From NCBI GenBank assembly GCA_910576785.1, contig CAJTJG010000007.1, positions 62,001 to 126,000 of the forward strand: a DNA stretch of 64,000 nucleotides. Direction: 5' to 3'. The notes beneath the pieces were generated by a model. The model had not been told where the DNA came from. It did not search any database and saw nothing but the letters and a program-made list of their open reading frames with translations. Below are positions 15,941-25,168 of the stretch, piece by piece. The DNA comes from an uncultured Duncaniella sp. (GTDB lineage: Bacteria > Bacteroidota > Bacteroidia > Bacteroidales > Muribaculaceae). A program made the position numbers and the translations under genes. The stretch's first letter is position 1. The number at the start of each line of letters is the position of its first letter.

Positions 15941-18900
15941 ATGAGAATTTATCCGATTATTGTCACATTATTGTGTCTGGGTACTCCTGCTGTACATCCA
16001 CATTCTTTAGCAGATAGTGCGCGGATACAGGAAGCGTCAACTGCCAAGGTCAGCGGTACTGTTGTCGATACGGGAGGAGAACCTGTGATAGGGGCTACCA
16101 TCGTACAGGGTGATGATCCGGCTAACGTGGCCACCACCGATGCCGACGGGCGATTTGTGCTGTCAGGTGTCGGATTGCCGGGTAAGATAAATATCTCCTA
16201 TATAGGCTATGTGACTAAAGTGGTGGATGTGAGTAACGGGAATGCCACGAATATGACCATAAAGCTTTCCCCCGTCTCATCAACTCTTGACGAGGTAGTC
16301 GTGGTTGGCTATGCCACACAGAAAAAGGTGGATCTGACCGGGGCTGTATCGTCGGTTAGTGTCAATGCTCTCGGGGATCGTCCGGTCACCAATGCCACCA
16401 ACGCTCTTGCCGGGCTTGCGGCAGGTCTCACCGTGACAAATTCAGGTGGAAATACTCCTGGGTTTGAATCACAGAGTATAACGGTGCGTGGTCTCGGCAC
16501 ACTCAACAATGCAGCTCCATTGGTGGTTGTCGATGGCATGACGGGAATAGCCCTGAGTGACATCAATCCGCAGGATATAGAGAATATATCGGTGCTGAAG
16601 GATGCAGCCTCGGCGGCTATATATGGATCGAGGGCCGCGAACGGAGTCATACTTGTGACCACACGTCAGGGATCGGAGCGTGCGCCGAGAGTGACATACA
16701 GTGGCAATGTGTCGTTCGAGACTGTGGCCAAGCGGCTGAATCTCGTGACCGATTATGCCGACTTCATGGAGATACAGAATGCCGGCCTGATCGTCAACGG
16801 GCAGGCACCTCGGTTCTCGCAAGGCAAGATCGACGAGTGGCGTAACGATGCCGGACGCAATCCATCCATATATCCCAATACCGACTGGCAGGATCATATC
16901 TACCGCAACCCGTCGGTGGTGCAGAATCACAACCTCGCGATAGCGGGAGGTACCAAGACCGTGAATTACAATCTCTCGCTCGGGTATGTCAATAATCCGG
17001 GTATAGTGTACAACACGGACTATGAGCGGTATCAGATGCGCACCAATCTCGATATCAATATAAAGCCGTGGATAAGCATCGGTACAAACCTGTTCGGGTA
17101 CTATGACACCAACAATCCATCGGCAGAAAATGCAGCGGCAGGAGGTGATGTCATTTTCGGTTACGGTGCGTTCAACACTGTGCCGGGCATGACGCTGTAT
17201 GACCCTGCCACCGGACTTTACGGGGGCATACAGAATCCGGAGGAGGAAAACGTGAGCAACGCAAATCCATACCGCCGGCAGTGGTTTTACAAGGATGAGT
17301 ATCCGGTCAAGACAAAACGTCTGGTGGGAAAAATCTACGCGCGTCTTATGCCGGTAAAGGGTCTGACCATTCAGGGTGCGTTCGCCATGAACTATTGGGA
17401 GCGCAACATAGAGCAACACCTTACCGACCGTGATCTCTACCGTTTCACATTCGATGGGCCGGTGCTGATACGTGAGGGTGTGGTGCGCACATATATACGC
17501 CGTTACAACTACCGCAATACATTCCGGTCGTCGGAACTGACTGCCAGATATAATTTCAATGTCAGCAAACTTGAAGCATCGGTTTTCGCCGGCATGAGCC
17601 AGGAATACAATAAATATGATCAGGATTATTTTATAAAATACGACCTCGTTGATCCGTCATTGGGTGCTATTGACGCGGGTATGACAAACGGCAGCATCAC
17701 GGGCAACTATGAGGAATGGGCGATGCGCTCATATTTCGGGCGTATCAACCTCAACTGGGATGACCGGTATCTGCTTGAAGCCAATATGCGTGCCGATGGA
17801 TCGTCCAAATTCGCTCCCGGTCACCGATGGGGATATTTCCCTTCCATATCGGCCGGATGGAGAATATCTGAGGAACAGTTCATGCGTGGAACGTCGTCAT
17901 GGCTCGACCATCTGAAACTGCGGGCCTCCTACGGATCGTTGGGCAACAACGCCACCACAAGCTACTATATGTATCAGACACTCTTCGCCACCGCCAACTA
18001 TATACTGAACGGCAACATAGCCGGAGGATTGGCGCAGACGGTACTCGCCAATCCGGCACTGACATGGGAGAAGACTTATATGACAAACGTCGGCATAGAC
18101 TACGCATTTCTCAACAGCAGGCTCAGCGGCTCGGTGGATATATATAACAAGGATACGAAGGGAATACTCATATCGCTCCCGGCGCCGTTGGAGCATGGCA
18201 CAAGCACCGTGCCCAATCGGAATGCCGGAGAGGTCAACAACAAGGGTGTGGAGTTGGACATACACTGGAATGATGTTCTCGGAAAGGTGTCATACAATGT
18301 CGGTTTCAACATGGGATTCGTAACAAACAAGGTCACTAAATTCCAGGGCGATGTGTCATCAATAAGCGGTGTATACAAGACTCAGGAAGGGAGACCGATA
18401 AATCAGCTCTATGTGATTACCGTTGACCGTATAGTGCGCGACCAGTCAGATCTTGATTATGTTCAGTCGCTCGTGGATAAGAATCCTGACTATTTTGCAA
18501 CATATCAGCGGCCGGAACTCGGAGATTTTCTCTACCGCGATGCCAACGGCGACGGCATACTTGACACGAACGACCGTGTGGAGATCGGTCACGGCACGCT
18601 TCCGCGATTCACTTTCGGCGCGAATCTCGGGTTGAGCTGGAATAACTTTGACTTCAGTATGCTTTTACAGGGCGTCGGCAACCATCAGGTGTATTACAAC
18701 AATCAGGCATTCCGCTTCGTGACCGTAATGGGCCAGTCGCTCATCAAGGATATAACCGACAACGCATGGACCCCCGAGAATCCATACAATTCGATCTATC
18801 CTGTGCTTCGGAATAATGCCAACGGCAAAAACAACATAGAGAGTGATGCTTTCGTGCACAATGCCGCTTACTTACGATGCAAGAACATCCAGCTCGGCTA

Positions 18901-19075
18901 TACCATACCGAAGGAAGTCACAAAAAAATTCTTTGTGGAGAACCTGAAGATATACGGCAGTATCGACAATCTGTTCACAATCACGGAATTTCCAGGTCTT
19001 GATCCTGAAATCGGCGCTGATGTCGGGTATCCGGCCCTCCGTCAGTATTCCGTGGGTATCAACGTATCATTCTAA
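15941..19075 (+). CDS. SusC/RagA-family TonB-linked outer-membrane receptor
   Basis: A glycan or peptide importer of about 1044 residues. Signal peptide (1-~24), carboxypeptidase-D-like domain (about 35-115, VSGTVVDTGGEPVIGATI), TonB-box-like segment LDEVVVVGYATQKK, plug (about 125-240, with VVVDGMTG and AAIYGSRAANGVILVTT) and the C-terminal barrel ending GINVSF. The frame starts at a TTG five codons earlier; ATG at 15941 fits the promoter (-7 box at 15905). It forms the outer-membrane channel with the SusD-like lipoprotein encoded 4 nt downstream. No carbohydrate enzymes flank the pair, so the substrate cannot be guessed. Confidence 0.93.
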   Translation: MRIYPIIVTLLCLGTPAVHPHSLADSARIQEASTAKVSGTVVDTGGEPVIGATIVQGDDPANVATTDADGRFVLSGVGLPGKINISYIGYVTKVVDVSNGNATNMTIKLSPVSSTLDEVVVVGYATQKKVDLTGAVSSVSVNALGDRPVTNATNALAGLAAGLTVTNSGGNTPGFESQSITVRGLGTLNNAAPLVVVDGMTGIALSDINPQDIENISVLKDAASAAIYGSRAANGVILVTTRQGSERAPRVTYSGNVSFETVAKRLNLVTDYADFMEIQNAGLIVNGQAPRFSQGKIDEWRNDAGRNPSIYPNTDWQDHIYRNPSVVQNHNLAIAGGTKTVNYNLSLGYVNNPGIVYNTDYERYQMRTNLDINIKPWISIGTNLFGYYDTNNPSAENAAAGGDVIFGYGAFNTVPGMTLYDPATGLYGGIQNPEEENVSNANPYRRQWFYKDEYPVKTKRLVGKIYARLMPVKGLTIQGAFAMNYWERNIEQHLTDRDLYRFTFDGPVLIREGVVRTYIRRYNYRNTFRSSELTARYNFNVSKLEASVFAGMSQEYNKYDQDYFIKYDLVDPSLGAIDAGMTNGSITGNYEEWAMRSYFGRINLNWDDRYLLEANMRADGSSKFAPGHRWGYFPSISAGWRISEEQFMRGTSSWLDHLKLRASYGSLGNNATTSYYMYQTLFATANYILNGNIAGGLAQTVLANPALTWEKTYMTNVGIDYAFLNSRLSGSVDIYNKDTKGILISLPAPLEHGTSTVPNRNAGEVNNKGVELDIHWNDVLGKVSYNVGFNMGFVTNKVTKFQGDVSSISGVYKTQEGRPINQLYVITVDRIVRDQSDLDYVQSLVDKNPDYFATYQRPELGDFLYRDANGDGILDTNDRVEIGHGTLPRFTFGANLGLSWNNFDFSMLLQGVGNHQVYYNNQAFRFVTVMGQSLIKDITDNAWTPENPYNSIYPVLRNNANGKNNIESDAFVHNAAYLRCKNIQLGYTIPKEVTKKFFVENLKIYGSIDNLFTITEFPGLDPEIGADVGYPALRQYSVGINVSF

Positions 19076-19079
19076 CACG

Positions 19080-20828
19080 ATGAGTCAGAAGATGAAAATC
19101 AGATATATATCGGCATTCGCTGCCTGCGCTTTGCTTTTCTGCGGGTGCGAGAGCCTCGACTATGTGCCCGGCAATCAGATGTCGGGACAGACATTCTGGC
19201 AGACAGAAGACCATGCGCGTCAGGCTGCCGTGGGCATGTATGCTGCGATGAAAGCCAACTGGTGTTTCGGTATGGAGTTCACTTTTGATATGTGCAGTGA
19301 TCTTGCCGACGGCACCACTCCGTGGGCTGATATATCGCGCGGCACGTCATTTGCCTCCAACAGTGGCGGCGTGCAGAACCACTGGCAGTATCTCTATGAG
19401 CTTGTGCACCGTGCCAACACCGTGATACGCAATGTGGCGGGTATGCCTATCAGTGAGCGGACTATCGACCGCGTGACAGGCGAGGCGAAATTCCTTCGTG
19501 CGATGGCTTATTTCCGTATGCTCAACTGCTGGGGTGGTGTGCCATACTATGACGAAACGTGTGATATAAACGAACAGTTCGCCAACCTCAATGCCCCGCG
19601 CAGTTCGGAGGATGAGATACGCCGTCACATAATCGATGACCTAACGGAGGCTATCGATAAACTTCCGGTAAGCTGGGATGCCGCCGACCTCGGCCGCGCT
19701 ACCAAAGGTGCCGCTTATGCACTGCGTGGGAAAGTATATCTGTTTAACCGCGAGTGGGACAAGGCTATTGCCGATTTTGAGGAAATTGTCTATGACAAGT
19801 CCAACAATTACGGCTACTCGCTCCATCCGGACTATAATGAATTGTTCCGTCTCTACAACGGCAACCACAGTCCGGAGATGATTTTCTCCATTCAGTCGAT
19901 AGACGGCAACACGGCAGGATATGCCCTCGACATAGTTTCGTATTTCGGCAACAAGTCAACCATGCGCCTGATAGCAGGCAACTGTATTGTCCCATCGACC
20001 ACACTTGTGGATATGTACGAGAATCTTGACGGCTCCCCGTTTGACTGGGATGATGTGTTTCCCGGTTTCAATAACGGGGATCCACAGCTGCGCCGCAAGT
20101 ATATGAGCGTTGCGATTGATCAGGGAAGTACCGTCGTGACATCAACGCTCGACTGCGACACGACAAAAGTGATGGACGCATATCGTCTGCGTGACCCTCG
20201 CCTGTGCCTGAATGTGATCACTCCTTATTCGCATTACCTTGGCACTGATGCCGGATCAAATCCCATGGACAAGCAGTTTGTGCTTGCCGACCCGACACAA
20301 GGTGGCGCACCGATGGAGGCGATGGCATTCATACGCAACTCCGAAGGCTGGAATTCATATTTCTGGCGCAAATGGATCCCGACCGGCAACCTCGACGGAT
20401 ATTGGGGCGAGTATAACCGCACACCCTACGAATTTCCGCTTATCCGTCTCGGCGACGTGATACTGATGCTTGCCGAGGCATACAATGAGAGCGGAGCCAC
20501 AGACAAGGCTGTGGATGAGGTAAACAAGATCCGCTCACGCGTAGGTATGCCCGGCTTAAACTCAGGTGCCGAATGGTTATCCGTTGACGGCAAGGAGGAT
20601 ATGACGGTCAGAATACAGCGCGAACGCGCCTTTGAACTTGCCGGAGAGGGTCAGCGATACTGGGATCTGCGTCGCTGGGGGCTGCTTGAAAAATCGGTAA
20701 GAAACGCAACCGATATTTTCGGTGACCTCATGTACACCCGCTCCTATCAGAGCCGGCATGAGTTGTGGCCTATCCCGCTCGTGGAGATGGAACGCAACCT
20801 CAACCTGACCCAGAATGTGGGTTGGTGA
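19080..20828 (+). CDS. SusD/RagB-family surface lipoprotein
   Basis: A lipoprotein of about 582 residues with lipobox LLFCGC, helical TPR-like architecture and the usual SusD signatures: TGEAKFLRAMAYFRMLNCWGG, ALRGKVYLFNREWDKA, EFPLIRLGDVILMLAEAYNE and the RERAFELAGEGQRYWDLRRWG C-terminal motif (split here for length). The longest open frame begins inside susC; the ATG at 19080 (or 19092, MKIRYI) gives a proper signal peptide. It caps the SusC channel encoded just upstream. Confidence 0.93.
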   Translation: MSQKMKIRYISAFAACALLFCGCESLDYVPGNQMSGQTFWQTEDHARQAAVGMYAAMKANWCFGMEFTFDMCSDLADGTTPWADISRGTSFASNSGGVQNHWQYLYELVHRANTVIRNVAGMPISERTIDRVTGEAKFLRAMAYFRMLNCWGGVPYYDETCDINEQFANLNAPRSSEDEIRRHIIDDLTEAIDKLPVSWDAADLGRATKGAAYALRGKVYLFNREWDKAIADFEEIVYDKSNNYGYSLHPDYNELFRLYNGNHSPEMIFSIQSIDGNTAGYALDIVSYFGNKSTMRLIAGNCIVPSTTLVDMYENLDGSPFDWDDVFPGFNNGDPQLRRKYMSVAIDQGSTVVTSTLDCDTTKVMDAYRLRDPRLCLNVITPYSHYLGTDAGSNPMDKQFVLADPTQGGAPMEAMAFIRNSEGWNSYFWRKWIPTGNLDGYWGEYNRTPYEFPLIRLGDVILMLAEAYNESGATDKAVDEVNKIRSRVGMPGLNSGAEWLSVDGKEDMTVRIQRERAFELAGEGQRYWDLRRWGLLEKSVRNATDIFGDLMYTRSYQSRHELWPIPLVEMERNLNLTQNVGW

Positions 20829-20843
20829 CAGACGTCAGGCGTA

Positions 20844-21356
20844 TTATCTGCGGATCAGGTAATTGATCACACACCAACCGCCTACTATCTGCAACAGCAT
20901 TCCGGGTAGGCCGATCCTGAAATCCTGCATTGCAGCATATAGGCTATCTTTCAATAGCCATTCTCCGGCAGTGCCTATAATCTGATAGGCTAACACGACT
21001 ATCATCAGTTGCCATAGGGCGGCTTTACGGAACTTGGAGGCGAACAAGCCTGCGACAAACGCGAGCACCGTGGACTTCAGCAGAATCGCCGGCAGACCGC
21101 TGACCGCAGGCATACCGAAGAGCAGACTGTTGATGACCGGAGATGCGAGGGCTGTGAGAAGTCCGACTTTCCATCCGTATTTATATGCTCCTACGAGGGT
21201 GAAGAAGTAGATTGGCAGCCACGTCACTCCACCATGTGGGATGAGGTGGAATAGCTGTGGCACAATGATATTGCCTAAAATGAAAAGAGCGGCTACTACG
21301 TAGGTGCGAAGTTCGGAATATCCGAGTGCATATAGTCTCAGTGATGATGTTTGCAT
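20844..21356 (-). CDS. ECF-transporter S-component-like membrane protein
   Basis: 170 residues with five to six hydrophobic helices (about 17-35, 45-63, 65-85, 88-110, 113-133, 148-168) and the HGGVTWLPIYFFTLVGAYKYGWKVG segment that resembles the vitamin-binding S components of energy-coupling factor transporters (BioY/ThiT/DUF6580 style). No ATPase or T-component gene is nearby, so it would use shared ones. It is the last gene of a leftward redox operon, 3 nt after the DUF1893 gene. Ligand unknown; a cofactor for the redox enzymes is possible. Confidence 0.65.
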   Translation of the reverse strand: MQTSSLRLYALGYSELRTYVVAALFILGNIIVPQLFHLIPHGGVTWLPIYFFTLVGAYKYGWKVGLLTALASPVINSLLFGMPAVSGLPAILLKSTVLAFVAGLFASKFRKAALWQLMIVVLAYQIIGTAGEWLLKDSLYAAMQDFRIGLPGMLLQIVGGWCVINYLIRR

Positions 21357-21359
21357 CTG

Positions 21360-21776
21360 TTATTTGTTTTTGGCTTTGATGAATTGATTTATAAGAGGCA
21401 GACATTCCCGGGCTGTGGCGCATGGGAGACATAGTGTCTCGACCGGGCATATGCCGTCGCCTTTACGGTTTATGATATTGTCAACCTGTTTGCCGAACCC
21501 CACTTTTATGGCGGTCTCATGCAGCAGTTCCAGAGCGGGGGCACTGATCACATCAGTATATAACGCGTCAATGCCGCCCATAATCATAAGTGCCGCCGCT
21601 CCCTTTCCCACGACTTTATCCGCGATCTCCGCTCCTTGCAGAAATTCCGGATCTTCGTTCAGTATGTTATACAGGTCGGATATGCCACGGCCATCGAATG
21701 TGCGTACATCTTTCCCATTTGCCACAACGAGCGAATGGTTCCCCTCATGGAGTATTTTTATCAGGTCATCCATCAT
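21360..21776 (-). CDS. DUF1893 domain protein
   Basis: 138 residues. The sequence follows the DUF1893 (TM1506-like) pattern: SLVVANGKDVRTFDGRGISDLYNIL, AEIADKVVGKGAAALMIMGG, and a C-terminal Cys-containing tail CPVETLCLPCATARECLPLI (20 residues). The family has a cytidine-deaminase-like fold with a conserved Cys near the end, but no proven activity. It overlaps the upstream aldo/keto reductase by 4 nt, so coupled translation and a common pathway are likely. Confidence 0.8.
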   Translation of the reverse strand: MMDDLIKILHEGNHSLVVANGKDVRTFDGRGISDLYNILNEDPEFLQGAEIADKVVGKGAAALMIMGGIDALYTDVISAPALELLHETAIKVGFGKQVDNIINRKGDGICPVETLCLPCATARECLPLINQFIKAKNK

Positions 21777-23176
21777 AGCGTGCCCTGTTTCAAATGTTCA
21801 ACAAAATTGTCGATACGGTGCAGTTCTTTCGGAATGTCAATGCTCTGTGGGCAATGCGGTGAGCACTGGTTGCAACCGATACAGTGGCTTGCCTGACGGA
21901 GTTTCGGCACACTGCGGTCATAACCGACGAGGAATGCCTGGCGTGCCTCGCGGTAGTTCTCGGCTTGCTGACTTTCGGGTACATTGCCCTGATTGACACA
22001 TTTGTTATAGTGCAGCAGGATGGCGGGAATGTCAAGCCCGTAGGGGCAAGGCATGCAATACTTGCAGTCATTGCATGGTATTGTGGGATATTGCACCATC
22101 AGGTCGGCTGTTTCGTAAAGAAATGCGGTATCGCTGTCGGTCAATGGTTTTAGCGGGCAGAAAGACCGCAGATTGTCCTGCAGATGCTCCATGTAGGTCA
22201 TGCCGCTCAACACAGTGAGGACATTAGGGAAGCTGCCGGCATAGCGGAAAGCCCATGACGCGACACTGCGCTCCGGTTCCTGCTGTTTCAGGCGGCTGAC
22301 TATGTGGTCCGGGACGTTTGACAGGCGTCCACCCAACAGCGGCTCCATGATTATCGCAGGGATATTTCTCTTGGCCAACTCGGTATAGAGGTACTCTGCA
22401 TCAGTATTTCGCGGATTTATCTCCTTGGCATGATGCCAGTCGAGATAATTGAGCTGAATCTGCACGAAATCCCACTTGTATTTGTCATGGTTTGCCAACA
22501 GGTGGTCAAACACAGCGATGTCGCCGTGATAGGAGAAACCGAGGTTGCGTATATGCCCGGCCTCACGTTCGCGAAGCAGGTAGTCAAGCACTCCGTTGTC
22601 GATATAGCGCTTGTTGAACTCGTCCATTCCTCCGCCCATGCCGACACCATGAAGCAACAGATAGTCGATGTAATCCACCTGAAGATTCTTGAAGGAATCA
22701 TGATACATTTTCAACGAAGCCTCGCGGCTCCATGTCTGCGGGGCGAAGTTTGACAGTTTTGTCGCTATGAAGAATTTCTCACGCGGGTGTCTGCTCAGGG
22801 CTATACCTGTGGCAGCCTCCGAGCGTCCTTTGCAATAGGCGGGCGATGTGTCGAAGTAGTTGACGCCGTGGGCTATGGCGAAATCTACCAGTGAATTGAT
22901 TGTCTCCTGATCAAGATCCGCGTCCGAGCGACCGGCGCCACCGTCCAAGTCGGGCCACCGCATACAACCGTAGCCAAGTATGTAGACTTTTTCTCCGGTC
23001 TTCGGATTTGTGCGGTATGTCATGCCGTCGGTAGGTATTTCCGACTGAGAGGTCACATTACCGGCAACAGGGTTGTCCTTTGATTTGCAGCCGACAAGGG
23101 CGGCCACAGAGACGGCGGCGGATCCGAGGCCGATGCGTCTGATAAATTCGCGGCGGTCAAGATTTTTGTTGTTCAT
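21773..23176 (-). CDS. aldo/keto reductase with C-terminal [4Fe-4S] domain, exported by Tat
   Basis: About 467 residues. The N-terminus has a twin-arginine-type signal (DRREFIRRIGLGSAAVSVAAL) followed by VGCK, possibly lipidated. The aldo/keto reductase barrel (about 50-330) contains the Asp/Tyr/Lys region (NYFDTSPAYCKGRSE, KFFIATKLSN) and LLLHGVG. The C-terminal region (about 350-460) carries two ferredoxin-like Cys groups: CNDCKYCMPCPYGLDIP and CIGCNQCSPHCPQSIDIP. This matches COG1453 'predicted oxidoreductases'. The electron partner is probably the polyferredoxin encoded 13 nt upstream. Start M3 (23176) preferred over M1 (23182). Confidence 0.85.
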   Translation of the reverse strand: MNNKNLDRREFIRRIGLGSAAVSVAALVGCKSKDNPVAGNVTSQSEIPTDGMTYRTNPKTGEKVYILGYGCMRWPDLDGGAGRSDADLDQETINSLVDFAIAHGVNYFDTSPAYCKGRSEAATGIALSRHPREKFFIATKLSNFAPQTWSREASLKMYHDSFKNLQVDYIDYLLLHGVGMGGGMDEFNKRYIDNGVLDYLLREREAGHIRNLGFSYHGDIAVFDHLLANHDKYKWDFVQIQLNYLDWHHAKEINPRNTDAEYLYTELAKRNIPAIIMEPLLGGRLSNVPDHIVSRLKQQEPERSVASWAFRYAGSFPNVLTVLSGMTYMEHLQDNLRSFCPLKPLTDSDTAFLYETADLMVQYPTIPCNDCKYCMPCPYGLDIPAILLHYNKCVNQGNVPESQQAENYREARQAFLVGYDRSVPKLRQASHCIGCNQCSPHCPQSIDIPKELHRIDNFVEHLKQGTL

Positions 23177-23189
23177 CGGCATTGTTTTT

Positions 23190-24668
23190 TTATACGGTTC
23201 TGTGTACTTGATGACCTTCTACATAGATGGCACTGAACGGACGGGCCGGACAGAGATTCTCGCAGGCACCGCATCCGATGCAGCGCTCGTCGTTTACAAC
23301 AGGTATTTTTGGGGAATCCGGATTATTTTTGTCAGATGGTACCATCTGTATTGCCCCGACAGGGCAGTGTCGGGCACAGTTGCCACATTCGACACCATCG
23401 GTCAACGGCACACAATTTTCCTTTACCCATACGGCATGTCCTATCTGGATGGCTGATTTGTCGGCAGCTGTGATTTTGACGATGGCTCCGGCAGGACAGA
23501 CCTCCGAGCAGCGTGTGCATTCGGGACGGCAATACCCTCGCTCGTAAGATGACTCAGGCTGCATGAGTGTTTCCAGATTGGTGGATGGACGCAACACTCC
23601 GTTGGGACAAGCCGACACACAAAGCTGGCACGCGGTGCAATGACTGGCCATGTTGCGCAGGCTTTTCGCTCCGGGCGGTACAATGCGGGTAGCTCTTTCA
23701 GGGATTTTCTTGTCGGCAATCACGGCCAATCCTCCGTCGACAGTCTTTTCCTGCGCTTTTATGGCTGTGGTGGCGGCCACAATGGCTGTGGTTGTAAGGA
23801 ATTTGCGGCGAGAATTGTCGGGTTGCTCCTTGACTGATGTCCGGCTCCTTTTTCTAATGGTGTATGAAATCGCCCCCTGATGGCATTTGCCAATACAGTC
23901 CATGCAGGCGACGCAGCGGGAATAGTCTATCTCATGTCCTTTACTATTGATACAGGCAGCCTTGCAGTTGCGGGCACACAGGCCGCAACCATTGCATTTC
24001 GATGTGTCGATAATGGGTTTGAAAAGAGAGTATTTTGATACAAATCCCAGGACGGTTCCTACAGGACAGATGGTATTGCAATAGGTGCGTCCGTTTCTCC
24101 ATGCCAGTATACCAAGCACAACGAGCGTTATGACGGCGACTGCAAATGTAATACCGCTACGGATCCATACATCAACAGTGTAGAATGCGTAACTGTCATG
24201 TCTCTCAGCCCAGTCTGCCAACAGATTGTTCACATATATCCAGAGAGGGGAGAGCAGATTCTGAGCTATGCGGCCATAGGCGCTGTAAGGAGCGAGGAGA
24301 GCCACTATGCTACCGATACCGAACAGGAATGCCAGAATAACGACGCCAAGCATTGTGTAACGAAGAAGGTTCTTTGCCGGGGAATATCTGTAACGGTTTT
24401 TCTTGGCTTTCTTTCCAAACCATGCGAAGATGTCCTGCATCACTCCGAGCGGGCATATCACGGAGCAATATATGCGACCGAATACAAGAGTCAGTGCGAC
24501 AAGTCCGATTGTCACACCGACGTTTAACGCAAGAAGCGCGAGTAGGAACTGGATCTTGGCCATCCAGCCCATCCACGCATGGATTGTTCCCGTGAAGTCG
24601 AGGAACAACAGGGTTATCGCTGTCAGGAAGATAACCGCAAGTATTGTTCTTGATTTCTGTAGAGCCAT
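23190..24668 (-). CDS. membrane polyferredoxin, NapH/MauN/CcoG-like 4Fe-4S protein
   Basis: 492 residues. Four to five membrane helices in the N-terminal ~200 residues bear two CxxxCP motifs (YCSVICPLG, YCNTICPVG), the NapH-type pattern. After them come several ferredoxin CxxCxxCxxxC clusters: CNGCGLCARNCKAAC, CVACMDCIGKC, CTACQLCVSACPNG, CTRCSEVCPAG, CGNCARHCPVG and CIGCGACENLCPARP. It is built to move electrons across or along the cytoplasmic membrane to a soluble partner, most likely the co-encoded exported aldo/keto reductase. A Tat-like stretch (SRRKFLTTTAIVAATTAIKA) lies mid-protein, suggesting a fusion of a membrane NapH-like part with an exported NapG-like part. Confidence 0.85.
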   Translation of the reverse strand: MALQKSRTILAVIFLTAITLLFLDFTGTIHAWMGWMAKIQFLLALLALNVGVTIGLVALTLVFGRIYCSVICPLGVMQDIFAWFGKKAKKNRYRYSPAKNLLRYTMLGVVILAFLFGIGSIVALLAPYSAYGRIAQNLLSPLWIYVNNLLADWAERHDSYAFYTVDVWIRSGITFAVAVITLVVLGILAWRNGRTYCNTICPVGTVLGFVSKYSLFKPIIDTSKCNGCGLCARNCKAACINSKGHEIDYSRCVACMDCIGKCHQGAISYTIRKRSRTSVKEQPDNSRRKFLTTTAIVAATTAIKAQEKTVDGGLAVIADKKIPERATRIVPPGAKSLRNMASHCTACQLCVSACPNGVLRPSTNLETLMQPESSYERGYCRPECTRCSEVCPAGAIVKITAADKSAIQIGHAVWVKENCVPLTDGVECGNCARHCPVGAIQMVPSDKNNPDSPKIPVVNDERCIGCGACENLCPARPFSAIYVEGHQVHRTV

Positions 24669-24784
24669 CAGTGCAGCTTTTCAATCCAGGAGTTTACTGT
24701 ATTTCGTGCTTGTTCACGTTTGTTCTGAGCTGTCTCGCCACGCACTGCGAGGGACAAGGCTACCATACTGATTATTTTTCTCAT
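24668..24784 (-). CDS. small ORF, possible flavodoxin C-terminal remnant
   Basis: 38 codons (starts MRKIISMVALSLAVRG, ends VNSWIEKLH). The end resembles the last helix of flavodoxins, and the piece VALSLAVRGETAQN resembles the segment before it; no FMN-binding loop is present. It is bounded by coupled overlaps on both sides: ATGA with the SDR-like ORF and TGATG with the polyferredoxin gene. It may be a leftover of a deleted flavodoxin gene kept as a translational bridge. Low certainty. Confidence 0.35.
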   Translation of the reverse strand: MRKIISMVALSLAVRGETAQNKREQARNTVNSWIEKLH

Positions 24785-25053
24785 TTGCTTGTGGTTTTGT
24801 ATCGTATCCATAAAGTGTCGTTCCCAACGTGCTCCACACTCTGAAGCGAAAGACGAACCGGCTGGCGGTCCATATCAGGGATGCCATCGAAAGGAGTTGT
24901 CTGGCCCTTGCGTCCGTCGATGCCGTCACTGCCGATACAGATATGTGATATTTTCTCATTTTTGAGCATCTTCTTCATGCCGTAGCCCATACGTCTGGCT
25001 ATCGCCATGCCTATCTGTCCGGCTCCGGTCAGTATCATCACCGCACTGTTCAT
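24781..25053 (-). pseudogene. short-chain dehydrogenase N-terminal remnant fused to unrelated sequence
   Basis: 90 codons. Residues 3-25 are a good SDR Rossmann start (VMILTGAGQIGMAIARRMGYG, TGxGxIG loop), but a full SDR has ~270 residues with a YxxxK active site, which is absent. From about residue 26 the sequence changes to an unrelated stretch (KISHICIGSDGIDGRKGQT) that I could not assign. An internal deletion joining two genes explains this. It is the first ORF after a good -7 box and overlaps the next ORF by ATGA, so the message still passes through it. Confidence 0.45.
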
Positions 25054-25075
25054 AAGTATCGATTTAAGTTTGTTG

Positions 25076-25083
25076 CAAAATTA
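25076..25083 (-). promoter_or_regulatory. -7 promoter box of the redox operon
   Basis: TAATTTTG on the minus strand matches TAnnTTTG, 22 nt before the SDR-remnant start. No clear -33 at 19-21 bp. It would drive the whole operon down to 20844. Confidence 0.5.
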
Positions 25084-25168
25084 ATATTAAATCTGATAAT
25101 TACGCTTACCAAAATCACGGTTTATGGAATCAATATCGCACCGGAATGGCCCTTGATGCGGTGATAGG

